DNA from: Panaeolus papilionaceus
Taxonomy: Eukaryota; Basidiomycota; Agaricomycetes; Agaricales
Length of the DNA stretch: 64,000 nucleotides
Direction of reading: 5' to 3'
Assembly: GCA_015501605.1 (NCBI GenBank)
Contig: JADNRZ010000016.1
Span: 620,001-684,000 of the forward strand
Part shown: positions 30,092 to 42,577 of the stretch, one piece after another
Position numbering within the stretch: the stretch's first letter is position 1
How the letters are laid out: the number at the start of each line of letters is the position of its first letter
The notes under the pieces: generated by a model
What the model was told of the DNA's origin: nothing
Database searches by the model: none
What the model saw: only the letters and a program-made list of their open reading frames with translations
Made by a program: the position numbers and the translations under genes

Positions 30092-33000
30092 TTCTCGAGG
30101 CCCATGGGTGCAGACTTTCGTCCTCTTCACACTGAGATAGTGCTCTGAGCAATGATTTGAACTCTTGTTGGCTGAATCGTGGTGCGAAAAATATGATACA
30201 GTTATCTAGACAGTGTGAATTATATACATAGAACTATTGGCTAGCAGGTTGAATGAGTGTGCTGGCTTAGGTATCTGTATTTATGATATATAGCTTGAAC
30301 ACCTCCCCAGTTGCTATATATGCAAAAGAAATTCAGACTGTTGTCATACGCTTTTTGCTATCTGAAGATGATACAAATGAGAGGTGTTGGTGTTTTGTGG
30401 GTGACATTGAGCTTCGAAGTAGTGGCTCGAGTATCAAGAGGAGGGCAATGTACATAGGCTGCAGATAATGTGGTTTCACAGGAATCTTGGTTGGCCAAAT
30501 GTTGCAATTTGGACTACATATATACAGTTCAACCACACATAAACTACAAATTACAGTTCCATAAAATCATGAGACGAATAAGGATCTCGGTGATGAGACT
30601 CGCAAGTGGCCAGCTCTAGAATCTCGACTCACTAACTTATTTTGCTCAAATTTCGCGATTTTGTGATCTTTCATATTGACATATGATTGAGACACCTAAA
30701 GACTAGAGAGTAGCTATTAAATCTCTAACAAGTCGAGACAACGAGACTATACCTAATTATACAGAGTTGTGTATACATGGTGAAGTCTAGAGTGTAACGT
30801 CGGAAACAAGAGTAGCAGAAACCTCTTTTTAGAAGTGTATATGAGGACGATAAATGAGTCATATGAGAGTATATCTCGTTCTCCAAGGAAACATGCGTCA
30901 AGACAACTAGACTAGTCTGTCGAAGCAAGGAAATGGATGTAATTAAATCTGTAGTGACATAACACTTGGAGTCTACAACTTGTAGCAACCAGGATTTGGC
31001 ATGACGGCATTTCTGGTGATAACACAGCGCGAACAGCACAAGTCCATCAGAGTTTGCTGGCACCAGTGATGCGTTTGATGCGCTCTTCACAGAGACAAAC
31101 CTAACATGGTGAGGGTGTGTGCGTGCTAGATTGAGCGTGACAGTCCGGTGTAGCTACAAGCAACCGTGCCCATTGTTCTGGATACTCCCAAGACAAGGCA
31201 CAAGTCGTTGAGATCATAGTGGAGATATTTATCAGTCATACGTACTCTGTTCAAACGCTTTGTGTGATGAGGTAGTCAAGAGGACCTGTTGTTGCAATGA
31301 AAACGAGCTGGTTAGTAAGAAAACCAAGTGGACTTTGTCTAAATCTAGACAAAGAGACTGCGGAGTACAGAAGACAGCAACGATTGCTATCAAGGTCTAG
31401 CCTTATGAACAGGTGATCTTCAGTGCCCTCAACCGTCGGATTGGTAGTTTGTGATCTGGGTGTGTAATTATCTCACTAGCGCAGATCGCGACATCTCAGA
31501 ACAGCAAGTCTTGTGGAATTCCAAGCCTCTTAGTATTTCACAAACAATTATGTACTCAAACATTGTCTCAACCTATAAAAGCGCCCATGTATTGTAGATA
31601 GAAGGCAAGCAATTTAGCACCCATTTGAACGCAGAGTTCCTGTTGGAATTTAAGGGCATTTGTGCGAGCCAAGTTTAGCTTCGAGTCCTAGTCATCGTGT
31701 TCACTTTGATAAAGTCTCAGTTTCTTAAAGTTGAAAAGGTCAGAGTCTTTGCATGTAGTGAGTCTCGAGTCAAACCGATAGTATTTCTTGAGCGTTGTTC
31801 AGAGTGATATCAATTTAGAGAAAGTTTTAGTTGTCAAGTCTCAAGGGACATGCATGTATTTTGGTGGTACTGTGTGCTCTAATTGTCTCGAGCTTGTCTT
31901 TTGAAGCGTTTCAATCAATATCGTATTTTGAGAGTGTTTTTGAGAGTATTGTTGTAGAGATTTCGAGTTTTCACATCTATATTGCATTGTGATGTTCAGC
32001 CAGTCCTATAGTTTCAAGTAATTGTCTCAACTAGTTTTCACTGTTCAATTCAAACCTTCTATATATCTTAAAACCTTACAAATTCCCTCCTGAAACTTTA
32101 ACTAATCATATTTGATTGGTGTCTTGTGTTGTGACCTCTTATATTAACAAGTCTACGAGGCATGCTATTACCCTGAGACCCTCAGAAAGCCTATCTACAA
32201 ACTCCTACGTTGACACTCGACTTATACATCGCCACGGATAAAGCCTACGAAGGCATGTGATGCCATCAATGGGGATCACTGTGGAACAAGACCTCTAAGA
32301 AGCTACGACCTTAAGCGCCGAAGAGCTCCGATCCTATCCTTGAGTCCGAAGGAGGTCTAGACCTCACAAGTCGGGACTATCGGAGGACAAAGGAGACTTA
32401 GGAGAAGGAAACAACAAAGATGAGGGTTACGAATGCGATCGGACTTGGTCGAGGCCAGTCTGAGGGTACCAATGGATGTGGTGAAGCCGGACTAACTGGT
32501 GTAAAAGAGGTTCAACCCTCATAATATGGCATGTGATTCAACTCACCAAGCTTTTCTTAGTACTACTTAGTATGCCAGAGTGATCGACAGCTCTCCAAAG
32601 ACACTCTTGGCTCTTTCTCTTAGTTTCTCTTATGTTTGTTTCGACTCTCTTAGCCAAACCCCTACTCTCGTATAAAAAGCCCTGTAAATCATAGAATAAA
32701 GAGTAGAAAATCTCCCCAAGACTTAGATAGCAATTGTGTGTGTCTAAGGGCCCAAAGAGTTGTTTCTCGCATACTTTGAGTGCGACTAGTGTGTTGAATT
32801 TGATTGGTTTTTGTTGGATTTTGTGTGTTTGCAAGCTCGGTCATTGGATTGTTGAGTGCATTTGCCTGACTAAGGCTCGATTGTTGGTTCTAAGGACATC
32901 TTCAGTCGTGGACTGTTGTGTCTCTTGTCAGAGTTAGTGGGAGACGTTGCCTTTGTACACCTGTTGGTTGTCTTAGGGTCATCTTTGCTATCTCTTTGGG

Positions 33001-33200
33001 TTATTTTATCTCGAGCCTAGACACTGGCATCATTCCTCGGTCGTCTACGACGCTTGGACTTGCTACCTCTAGTTTAAAAACACACTTAATTTGGCTGCTC
33101 CTTGTGAGGAACTGGACAACTTGTCACATTTCCCCCTCAAACACGCAGTACTGTTGTAGGTTCAGACATCAACAGACACCTTCATAGCTCGTAACAAGAC
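30092..33200. other. 3.1 kb without a supportable gene; LTR-like fragments
   Basis: No intact frame on either strand. Two spots look like retrotransposon control regions: TATAAAAGCGCCC at about 31576 and GTATAAAAAGCCC followed by AATAAA at about 32668-32700. The stretch 32220-32500 reads like a decayed gag start. I could not define LTR ends or target duplications. Confidence 0.35.
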
Positions 33201-33279
33201 CTTAGACCTTCTATTGAGGTTGTTGGTTTGTTGTGTTGTTGTGTTGGTGTTGTATAGGTGTTTCCCCGCGCTCAGCACA

Positions 33280-36200
33280 TCAGCGTTTATTTCCTTTTTC
33301 TATTTTCAATCTCTTGTTCCTTCGTTCTGCATTATAGCCTTGTCCTAGCATGGATCCTAGGCCTGGGCGCTTCCAGTTCTGTATCTTTTTTGTAATTATA
33401 TTTTCTGCTAGTTTCCAGGCTGTTCCTTGTCTGGTGCTTCTGCATTCAGTTAGGATATGTTCTAGGGTTTCTGTTGTGTCGCAGGTTCTGCACTTCCCTC
33501 TATATTCTAGGTTTTGTTTATTTAACCAATAGTCACCTATTTTTTGTCCGTCATGCATCGCACTCCACATGAAGGCTCTGATTTTTATTGAGATATCTTT
33601 ATTTCTAAGTGATCCCCATATGAGTTTGTCATTGGGGAGGGCCCTTTGGTCGCTATTGATTGCATATCTAGTAATATCTAGTCTTCTCATTGTGGCTGTG
33701 CGTACTGAGTTCCCATGGTGGTCGACATCACGCGTGTCATGGGTTTGTCCATTCCCATTACCATCTGTCTCTGAGTTAGCCTCTCTTGCTAGACCTTTCT
33801 CATGTTTCAGCTGCTTTTGTTTTCTTTCGAATTTCATTATTCCCTTGTATAGTGTTGCTTGTGTCATCTCACTTAGGCGTGCACCAGTGATCAGGAAGTT
33901 GGGTGCGTGCTCTAAGTTTGTTATCTTGATTTCTTGCTCAGGTGTGTGTGGGTTTTTCAGTGTTTCTTTCGCCTTCCAGCATTGGCCTGCCAGGAAGAGT
34001 GTTCTTCCTACTTGTGCTCTGAGGTGCGTCAGTGTCGCCCTTAGCAGTTCTTCGTCTGGGTAATCGATCATATCCTCATTTTCCAGGTGCTTGCTTTTTT
34101 CAGTGAGTAATACTGCCATTTGGTTTGTTTTGGTTTTTATTTCTACATCTTGGTTATGGAATTGTTTTGCTATTGTGTAGATTGCAGTCAGTTCTCCGCT
34201 TGTGTGGCTTAGGTAGCCCCCTTCAATTCTTATTATTTTGTTTTCATATTCCGGTTCTTCATTTTGGATCCATATGGCAGTCCTGGTTTGGACGTTTTGT
34301 TCATTTTCGTTTAGGCATTCCTTTGCTATTTCTATTCTGATTATTTCTCTTTGTTCCTGGGTCTCTCTCTCGGGTCTCTTAGCTGGTGGGTTGGAGGGTT
34401 TTGGGTCTCGGTTACCGAAGACTCTGTATTCTTCTTCAATCCTCGTTGCGAGGATGTCTGGGTTGAAGTACATTGGGCCTGGTGTTCTCCTCATTGTGGT
34501 AGTTCTAGCTGCGTTGGGGGGTACATGTTGGTGTGGGTTTTCTAGGTACTGTGGGTTGGGGGTTTTAGGGTTCCATTTCTCAGTCAGGCATTGGACCCAT
34601 TGGTGCGCTAGTTTCACGCAGTAGTTTGGGTGTTTGCACCCTGCCTGTTTGTGTAGTGTGCATTGCCTGCATTTGCACTTCGTCAGAGATTCATGTTCTA
34701 TTGGCCATTGGGTGTTGGCCAGTTGGTTTGCGTCTGCTACTGTGTACATTTTGTCGGTGTTTCTTAGGCATTCAGCCACTTTTCCTTTTTGGTTGGGAAG
34801 TCTTTGTGTTTTGTCTATTCCGGGGTGGTGCCATATTGGCATTGACTCTTTCATTTCCTGTGTTAGGAGTGGGGGGTTCAGGGATAGGTTGTACTTTTTG
34901 GCCGTCGACAGTAGCCTCATCAGTCTTTTTGGGAGCCGGCTGGTTTTGGAGCTTGTGTTGACTTTCCATGTTTGTATGAAGGGGTTTATTCTTGTTTTTG
35001 GGTCCTCTAGTTTGGATTGGTTCGTTGCGGCGTGGCTGAGGAGTTTGTCCAATACTCGTGTCCATGCTGGGCATGGGTTGCTTTGCATGAGGTACGTTTT
35101 CAGTATCATTAGGTCTATCGCGTCATTTCTGACTCTTATGTCCACTACTTTTCTTCCTCCTTGGGTTATAGTCTCTTTGAGTACTGATGTTCTTATAGGA
35201 GGTGAGATTCTGTTGCCCTCGTTTTTCCCCCACATGAATGTACTGACTAGTTTGTTGCATCGCTTCTCTGATCTCTCGTCCATTCCGTGTCCTCTAGTGG
35301 CGTATTGTGTCATTCCAGGTACATACATTCCGGTTATTAGCCTTCGTCCTTCTTGTGTTGGGTGTCCTCTTTCCCACCGCTTTAGTGTGGTGTTGATTTT
35401 GTCAATTGTTCCATTCCATATTGCTTCATGGTCGACATTGTACCCGACCCAGGTCCCCAGCACTCTTACTGGTTGACCTTCCTTTGCTATTTTTATATTT
35501 ACGTCTAGCCTTCGCTGACCTTCCTGTAGTGCTCTAGTGGTTCTGAGTCGGTCACAATAAGGTTCTCTTCCTAGAGGTATGATTTCGGTTTTGGATATGT
35601 TGAATTTGGCTCCTGACATTCTGCACCATTCATCGAGGAGGGTGAACAGGTCGTTGATGTCATTTGCTTCTGAGAGGTAGATAGTCGTGTCGTCTGCAAA
35701 TAGTGAGATTTTAACTTCACCTTCTTCATCTATTTGTATTCCTTTCAGGTCTGATTCTCGTATTAGTTCAGCTAGTGGCTCGATGGCGAGGTTGAAGAGG
35801 AGGCATGACAGGGGGTCTCCCTGTCGTACTCCCCTTGTGACTTGGTAGGGTTTTCCTTTGGTGCCGTTAATTATGACAGTTGTGTTTGCGTCCTTGTATA
35901 GGTTTTGGACTGTCGTTTTAAAGGATGTTGGGAATCCAAACTTGTCTAGGACTAGCCACAGGTAATCATGCTTGATTTTGTCATATGCTTTTTCTTGGTC
36001 GAGGCATATTATCGCTCCGTTGTTCTCTGTTGTGTTGCACAGATATGTCAGGGTTTGGACCAGGTCCGTTTGGTCTGAGATTTGGCGGCCTGTCATAAAG
36101 CCAGCTTGGTCTGGGTGAATGATATTTTGGACGGTCTTGCCCAGTTTTGTCGTTAGTGCACATGTCATGATCTTGTAGTCCGAGTTTAGGACTGTGATCG

Positions 36201-36450
36201 GTCTTTAGTTTGCGATGTCTGTCTTGTCGTTTTTCTTATATAGGGGGCACATCCATCCTTCAGCAAAGCAGGAGTTGTCTTCTGGGCCATACTCTGCGAA
36301 GTTATTGAAGAGTATTTGGAGGTATTTTTCAAGGTCAAAAACGGGTTGGTCTTCTTTTTCTTTATTCCGTTCGTTTTCATTGCTTCTGTAGTCCTCACTG
36401 AGTTTTTTGTAGAGCTCAGTGATTATTCCGAGACGATTGTTTTGATACAT
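33280..36450 (-). pseudogene. LINE (non-LTR) reverse transcriptase, 5'-truncated with one stop
   Basis: A frame open from 36450 to 33280 on the minus strand is interrupted only by TAA at 36207-36205, where RT families normally have Tyr in the ANYRPI motif. RT motifs follow in order: GWMCPLYKK, RPITVLNSDYK, DQEKAYDKI, TRGVRQGDPLS and the catalytic FADD (SLFADDTTIYL). Then comes a Cys/His segment (CKCRQCTLHKQAGCKH), an RNase H-like region (TAIWIQ...GELTAIYTIA) and a C-terminal CRTC...EHILTEC zinc motif, the order expected of fungal Tad1/L1-type elements. The endonuclease and ORF1 are missing, as in a typical 5'-truncated insertion. The minus-strand 3' flank has CAACA-type simple repeats (33210-33260), possibly the element tail. 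Not mobile on its own. Confidence 0.88.
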
Positions 36451-36464
36451 AGAGGAGTACTAGA

Positions 36465-37158
36465 CTGCTGTTTGTAACTACCAACCTAACTCTGCCAGCC
36501 AACTGAGATCCATTGAATCTCATGAAAAAACAGCTCTGCAAATTTCTGTGTTTATGACTGAAAAACATGAGTTTCTATGCAAAATTCTACATGATTAATA
36601 ATAAAAAACTGAGTGTGTGCAGATTCACACAGATACTTCTGCACTTTCTGTGCACCTGCATTGTCATTTCTGCGTAAAAAAGGTCAATATATGCATGAAA
36701 TATGTTGAGATGGGTAATATCTTACCCCAATGTGACGTTCCTTTGAGGGAAATTATTGTGGATTAGATAGTATAGCTCATCTGGCCAATCCTCTAATGCA
36801 ATGAGGAAACCATCCAAAGGTGCCAGAGCCCAGTACCCTCAGATATCGTCGATGGCAATCTGAAAGAATACCTAGGGGAGGGAAGGCAACAGTATTGTGT
36901 AAGCAGATGCCCAGGGCAGTGGGGAGGTGGTAGAGGGAAGACAAATGGGAGGCTGCTTTGTAAGTTTGCAACTGGGCAGGTAACAAAGACATAGGACAGT
37001 CAGACCCCAAGCAGATTAATAAATGTAATTTAAGGGCCATTATAATTGTCAGTGGCTAGTTTATGGTGAGGAGATAGCATAGAGGTCCACACCCCCCAAT
37101 TTTGTTAGTCTCTCCTTCTTGTAGTCAACTTCACCTCCACATATTTCATATATCATTA
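36465..37158. other. Intergenic, nothing recognised
   Basis: About 700 bp AT-rich sequence between the LINE 5' truncation and the MITE. No coding frame with support. Confidence 0.4.
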
Positions 37159-37680
37159 CAGCCGTTTGCATAATTAATTGCCCCATCATTTTTTGGAATC
37201 CTATTTGTTCACATTTGATATTTCTCCCCCATCAGCGGGCCAGGGGGACCAGCAGTCAAAAATGCGAGAAATTGAGGCCTGTTGCGCTGGTATTGCACGC
37301 ATTGCACACAGATTAATGAGTTGTTGCAAGGGATTTGACTATGAAACAACTTGAGACTAGTAATTACTTATAAATATTTAATAAAATGGTATCCACAACT
37401 TAAAATTCAAAATTTAGCATCAAAGAATAGCACTGAGCCAGTTCAGGCTGTTCAGCATACTCTTCTGTGATTTTTCCATCAATATTTTACCACCTTACGA
37501 TGTTTTTATGCATCTCAATTGTCATATGATATCCTTTAGGTGTCATGGGATATAAGGGATAGATAGTATTCGTACATCGTTGTGCTGAACTGAGGGTGGA
37601 TGGGTCTTATCGACCCTGTTTCGGCCAAACAAACAAAGATTTCGAAAAAATGATGGGGCAATTAATTATGCAAACGACTG
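37159..37680. mobile_element. 522-bp MITE with Tc1/mariner-type ends
   Basis: Terminal inverted repeats of about 37 bp (one mismatch, CAGCCGTTTGCATAATTAAT on the left against CAGTCGTTTGCATAATTAAT on the right) with TA on both sides (37157-37158 and 37681-37682). CAGT-type ends and TA duplication fit Tc1/mariner or Fot/pogo MITEs. No coding capacity. Confidence 0.82.
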
Positions 37681-38008
37681 TACCCTTGTGAAATTATCAC
37701 TCTTACAATTGTTCTCCTCTATCTCCTCTTCCCCTCTCACACTTTTCCCTTAGCATTCGCATAAACTCTTATCTCGGTCTTTGTACCGCAATCTGGCTGA
37801 ATTTTGCCATAGGCTTGTGAACCAGTTCGACCGTCACAAAAAAGGCACGTGACTAAGGGTAACGAACTAGTCTGGTTCACGAGTCTAAAATATTATTTAA
37901 GTATAATCTTTCCGTTTCCTTATACATAAGGGAGTGGCGAGCCTCAATGTGTACGACCAAACACCCTTGGTGCTCACTTCCTGATTGGGAAAGGTACCCA
38001 GTCTTCCG

Positions 38009-38977
38009 ATGTGCTCTCACACTTTCTTCACCCTTGCTACAGCTTTCTTAGTCCTGTTTTCACAACATCTCACACATGTGGAACACGTAGCTGTATTGGC
38101 AGAGATAAAGACTGAGCTTTGGTACAAGTCAAGAGCACTGGCGGATACCCTCCCCGAGTGCAGTGACGCCCCATCCACATCCACGGCATCACCACAAGCA
38201 TCGGAGAATGGCATCAAACCCACACAGCCTTGTTATCAATGCCAAAAATCATACATATGGTGCGACATATATAGCCACGGATGGCGTTCAACGACATTAA
38301 GTCCTTGGCTAATTGATTCTCGTCATCGTACCTTAGTAAATTGCAGGAAACTTTGAAGACTTTGAATTCCTTCATCAATCCCCCGTTCTATGTGCGGCTG
38401 CTATTCCTAGGGGAGTACAAAAGGTCGATCAAGCTGTTGGACGACTGCGCTGTAGCACTTGAAGCGCAAATCAAGGTACTCGCGTTCTTCTTCTCTCTAC
38501 TTTTTAATACCACTTACAAGTTCTGGTTTAAATATGATACAACAGGCACTCGCTCATTCCGAGGCATTCTCTCATCAAACAACACAGCCCTCTCCAGCCA
38601 ACGCCACAAATGAACACCCATCCCCACCTGCTGGTCGAACTCCAGAAGTCCCTCGAACGTACTCCGAACCACCAGAGTCCAGGGAACATGCAACTGGAGC
38701 CCCACCATCAGCTTCTAACCTCCGACGTCACTCTTCCTGTCCGCAACTTCCCCCTTTTGCCTCGTCCACTGAGCACCGTTCACCCGAAACCGCGTCTCCC
38801 AATAGTGTATCCAATCGAGGGGCTCTGATTGGCGATATTCATATCCATGTAAGCAATGTGGGTAACGTCTTGGGGACCAAGTACAATTATACGGAGGTCG
38901 AGGATCATTCGACGCACAAGAGGTCTCGAGGTGAGTTGTATGATTACTTGACTGGATATGTACGTGACAGAATCTAA
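38009..38977 (+). CDS. GALIGDIHI-family secreted protein, copy 2
   Basis: Exons 38009-38259, 38337-38475 and 38546-38977 (introns 77 and 70 nt, phases 2 and 0) encode about 273 residues. Start MCSHTFFTLATAFLVLF is a probable signal peptide, followed by a linker ending in CYQCQK, a helical exon-2 domain (TLNSFINPPFYVRLLFLGEYKRSIKLLDD), a Pro/Ser/Thr-rich linker, and the conserved C-terminal block GALIGDIHIHVSNVG...GTKYNYTEVEDHSTHKRSRG. I do not recognise the family. The exon lengths match the 40-kb copy (exon 2 is 139 nt in all three copies). A GTGAGT...CAG sequence near the end may be a fourth intron altering the last 18 residues. Function unknown; secretion is inferred from the N-terminus only. 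Confidence 0.6.
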
Positions 38978-38979
38978 TT

Positions 38980-39955
38980 GTCACGTACAAATTTGGCACG
39001 TGTAGGTCATCAATGCTCCTGATTTCTGGCATCGTGCGTGACTGGTGAAGAACATTGACACCCCAGTACCCTTTCAATTTTCATTATATTATGTCCCATT
39101 ATTTTCTTTTTTTCCGCGTTTTACTGCATACATTATCAATGAATTCCATTTTTTTTATCAAGCACTAGCTGCTTTTCTAGCTCTTTCCTTACACCAACTA
39201 CATTCATTCCGGCCGATTCTCTGGCTAGTATAGTCACAATTTAGATCTGGATGCTGTCTTGAGCCCGGATTCCGAAATGATGTCAATATATAGAGATAAA
39301 ATACAAATAAGAGCTCGATTATGAGTCGGTTCTATTGTAATCGAGTGTTGGTGTGCCCGAGAATCGTCGATTTTTGGGTAGGGCGCTTCAGCGGTTGTCG
39401 CGCCAAGGCCCAAGACTTCGATGTGGTAGATCCTGTGATGCGGGGTGATGGAAAGACGCACGACATCGAAGGCCGATTCAGTGAGAAGCATCTCTTGTGT
39501 GGAAGAAGCGCAAAACATAGATGGCACTCGGCGGTTCTCCGTCTCTGCACAAGTTGGACCGGAGAGGGCGTGGTGTGGGGTTTGAAAGAGTTTGTAGGCA
39601 ACAAGATAGTCCGTGTCGTTTCTTCTGTATGGACGTCTGCAAATATTCTGAGAGTGGAATCAGGGCACCATCTGAAATATTTGATATCCTTCAGTACCAT
39701 TTTGGGCTGGGAAATCGACGCGATTTCTGGTATACGAATCCTGCTTTTTTCAAGCCAGTTGAAGGTTTAAGTCCCCTTGTATCTTTGCCTTTCCAGCACT
39801 ATCATTGACCTATTTTTCATATTTCTCAACACAATCCCCAACGGTGCTACTGTTAATAATCAGGGTTGATCATTGGGACAAGCCATTCCCTTCGAACAGC
39901 CTCTTGAACAGCCTCTCCCGTTCTGGATGTCACGACAGGAAATTCCACCTTCCGG
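38980..39955. other. Intergenic between family copies 2 and 3
   Basis: 39230-39370 duplicates the 3' flank of copy 1 (28730-28900). Open frames exist on both strands at 39320-39770, but neither has splice or motif support. Confidence 0.35.
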
Positions 39956-39966
39956 TAGTATAAAAG
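39955..39966 (+). promoter_or_regulatory. TATA box of family copy 3
   Basis: GTATAAAAGGAC about 75 bases upstream of the ATG at 40037. Confidence 0.55.
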
Positions 39967-40036
39967 GACCAACTTTTGATGGTACCTGATGGTACCTGAA
40001 ATCCCCGACGTACCCGAGACTACCCACTCCTCTTAA

Positions 40037-40935
40037 ATGTGCTCCGACATTTTCTTCACTTTCGCTGCGACAGTACTGATCTTATACGCTCAGCATCTGA
40101 CAAGCGCTCAATGTATCCACGGTGCAAGAGGAATGAGCGCTGCATGCTCACTGCAATACACACCCCTTTCGGTTGCTCTGGGTCATGACGGCGCGTCTCA
40201 GAGCCAATCATCACCACCGGAACCACTGGCCTCAGATGGTGGCTTCAACGAGGCACAACCTTGCTATCAGTGCCAGGAACTGTGCACAAGGTATGCTATA
40301 TATACACTGATTCATTTTCACAATCACATATCCTGTTAATAGGGACCTGCAGGAAGCTTTAAAGACGCTCCATGCCTTCATCGATTCTCCGTATTATTTA
40401 CGGCTATTATTCTTTGGGGAATACAGGAGGTTGATCAGCCTGTTTGATCACCAAGTGATAGCACTTGAGGCTCGACTCAAGGTAATAATCCCCTCGTCTG
40501 GTTGCATTCGCACGTTATGACTCATCGCGACTCCTGCAGTTGCTCATCCATTCAAAACCGTGTCCCCATCGTGCCACGTCCTGCGCTCCATCCGAAACCA
40601 AAATCGATTGCTCAGTTCACTCTGCTGACACCACCCAACAACGTCATCGAACATGTGTTGAATCTTCCGACACATCCAGACCTAAGAAACCACATCATCT
40701 ACGACGTCACGTTTCGTGTCCCCAATTCCTTCCTTTCACCATACCTGCCAATACCAGTATGAACCCCGCTAACACGTCTCGAAGCACTAGCTCTAGTCGA
40801 GGGGCTCTTATTGGGGACATTCATATCAATCTGAACAATGTCGGCAACGTCTGGGGTACAAAGTACAGTTATACGGAGATCGAGGATCATTCGACGCATA
40901 ACAAGTCTCGAGGTCAGTTGCTCAACTATGGGTAG
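40037..40935 (+). CDS. GALIGDIHI-family secreted protein, copy 3
   Basis: Exons 40037-40290, 40343-40481 and 40540-40935 (introns 52 and 58 nt, phases 2 and 0) give 262 residues. It has a probable signal peptide MCSDIFFTFAATVLILYA, a CYQCQELC motif, the exon-2 helical domain (LKTLHAFIDSPYYLRLLFFGEYRRLISLF), a basic/Pro linker and the C-terminal block GALIGDIHINLNNVGNVWG-TKYSYTEIEDHSTH. It is paralogous to the genes at 27855 and 38009 and the fragment at 43530. The linker is the most diverged part; the C-terminal block is the most conserved, which implies selection on it. Family not recognised. Confidence 0.65.
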
Positions 40936-41260
40936 AGTATGCCATTGAAGGCTGATCTAATAATGGCATGGAAATTTTAGGACATCGTTCTTAAATAAGA
41001 CCATATTTTCTCCAGCAACGAAGTCTTGCTCATCCCGTAACTGCGTTGTCTTTTCGTGTTGCTTGCTTTCCTATCTATTTACATGTTTATTGGTTTGTAA
41101 TTTCACTATATTTTCCAGGGTTCATGTTTATAGTTAGTGGGCATATTCTATCGGACAACCATGTCGTGAGATGAGACAGTTGTACAGTATCAAGACACGA
41201 TGAAGATTGTACATTTCCCGATGTGATTTATCAGCACAACACAAGGACGACATGTTAGAT

Positions 41261-41662
41261 CTAGGTAGGTACGTGTATGTGCTTGGATCTGCTTATATGC
41301 CTATGAAACAATTTCGTGATCCATCTAGATAGACTATGCGGTCTAGGCCAAAAAGGTACTGGTTTGCTGTTGGGAGGTGTTAGTGAAGATCGAAAAAGAA
41401 GGGATTCTGAAGAGGAGGCAGAAGAAAACTCATCAGATATTGAATTCCGACGGTAATTGCTAGTCGGAAACTCGATGGTATAGCTATTCCGGCTCTGTCG
41501 ACTCTCCAGTCCTTCGAATGAATTAATATGAAACACAGTCCGGAAAAACGGCAGGGCCGGCATTACCTTCCAGTAGTTCTTCCACAGCTCGTTCATCCGT
41601 TTAGAAGCCCTGTCCATATTTTTTCCTTTCGCTTCTGGATTCACGTGCACGCTATCCCACAT
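41261..41662 (-). CDS. Possible small unknown protein (133 aa)
   Basis: ATG at 41662, stop at 41261. The same frame is open upstream to about 41757 without another ATG, so an upstream exon may exist (reading FWGNYNAHVTPLVTTMWDS). The middle is Trp/Lys-rich (RMNELWKNYWKVM), the rest Ser-rich with a basic C-terminus. No domain or signal peptide recognised. It could be real because amino-acid composition is balanced, but there is no independent support. Confidence 0.35.
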   Translation of the reverse strand: MWDSVHVNPEAKGKNMDRASKRMNELWKNYWKVMPALPFFRTVFHINSFEGLESRQSRNSYTIEFPTSNYRRNSISDEFSSASSSESLLFRSSLTPPNSKPVPFWPRPHSLSRWITKLFHRHISRSKHIHVPT

Positions 41663-41952
41663 TGTCGTTACGAGCGGGGTTACGTGTGCGTTGTAGTTCC
41701 CCCAGAATGACTTCGTAACATTTCTTCTTGCTGGCTGGCATTCGTATATTTGTTATAGGGTGAAAGTAGAGCACACGAACGAAGGAGTGGTTATTAATGG
41801 TGTATTTATCAGTGGAGTGCCCCCAGTGTCCTGGAAATACACTCAGACAAGCTGTGGCACAGTGTAAGGGTCTTGTTCAGAGCTGTCTACGCTACGAACA
41901 GAGGTATATACGTGAGGGTGGCAAGCCTCTGCGAAATGATTGATTTTCAAGC

Positions 41953-42144
41953 TTAAAATTTGGACAGAAGATCGACTCTAGTACTTCGACCGGGAGAGTC
42001 ATCGTTGTTTGCCTGGTCATAATCCGATGAAGGGCCTGCCTGTCGAGCAACCAACGTGGTCGAAGAGGACCATAGCTTCTCTTCCATTACTCCAAAATTC
42101 GATGGAATACGGGCCATGATGTCATTGACGGTTGTGAGAAACAT
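41953..42144 (-). pseudogene. Partial duplicate of the 45.9-kb membrane-protein gene
   Basis: The 63-residue frame MFLTTVNDIMARIPSNFGVM is nearly identical to exon 1 of the gene at 45901. After the exon-1 donor the transmembrane exon is not preserved, and a different short frame with a stop follows. The duplication spans about 41950-42385 and includes the upstream region. Probably not functional as a membrane protein. Confidence 0.6.
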
Positions 42145-42478
42145 TGTCGGCGTCTGTCGCTTGTATATTGACCAGAAATCAGGTATACAACCGAGGTCTT
42201 ATGACTGCGAAAGAGAAGAAATGGAACCTAGTAACGATAAGTTGTCGAGTTCAGACTCGGAGCCAATGATGCATGTGCCCGAAAAATAGACCTATGAGGG
42301 TGCCCATGCGCACAGTAGCCACAAAGTGGGGCAGGAGCAGGAGCGGGAGGTTATTTATGGGTAACCGCAGTTTGATGGCTAAGCGCTAGCTGAGCGCCGA
42401 GCTCCAAGGCTCCAATCGGTGTTCGATGCAAGTGATCTCATGCTGAACGTTACGTCTATTAGTCACAAAATTTTAGGA

Positions 42479-42488
42479 TCTATAAAAG
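42479..42488 (+). promoter_or_regulatory. TATA box of small secreted protein gene
   Basis: TCTATAAAAG about 95 bases upstream of the ATG at 42578. Confidence 0.55.
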
Positions 42489-42577
42489 GTCTCCGTATTC
42501 CCCAGATATTCCAATAACGAGCATCCGAGCTCTACTATAATCGAGAAGCCCAGCAATCGACATCGAAATTACCCACG

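Noticed and set aside
30092..33200. Complete LTR retrotransposon in the 30-33 kb stretch
   Set aside because: TATA and AATAAA motifs are present, but no LTR pair, primer site, polypurine tract or domain could be identified.
34125..35476. Long plus-strand frames (up to 280 codons) over the LINE
   Set aside because: Antisense shadows of the reverse transcriptase; Phe/Leu/Ser-rich composition typical of such shadows.
33200..36465. Target duplication of the LINE
   Set aside because: Only GTAAC is shared near both ends; too short to support.
39321..39770. Opposing ~120-150 codon frames after family copy 2
   Set aside because: Neither strand has motif, splice or homology support; part of the region is duplicated flank.
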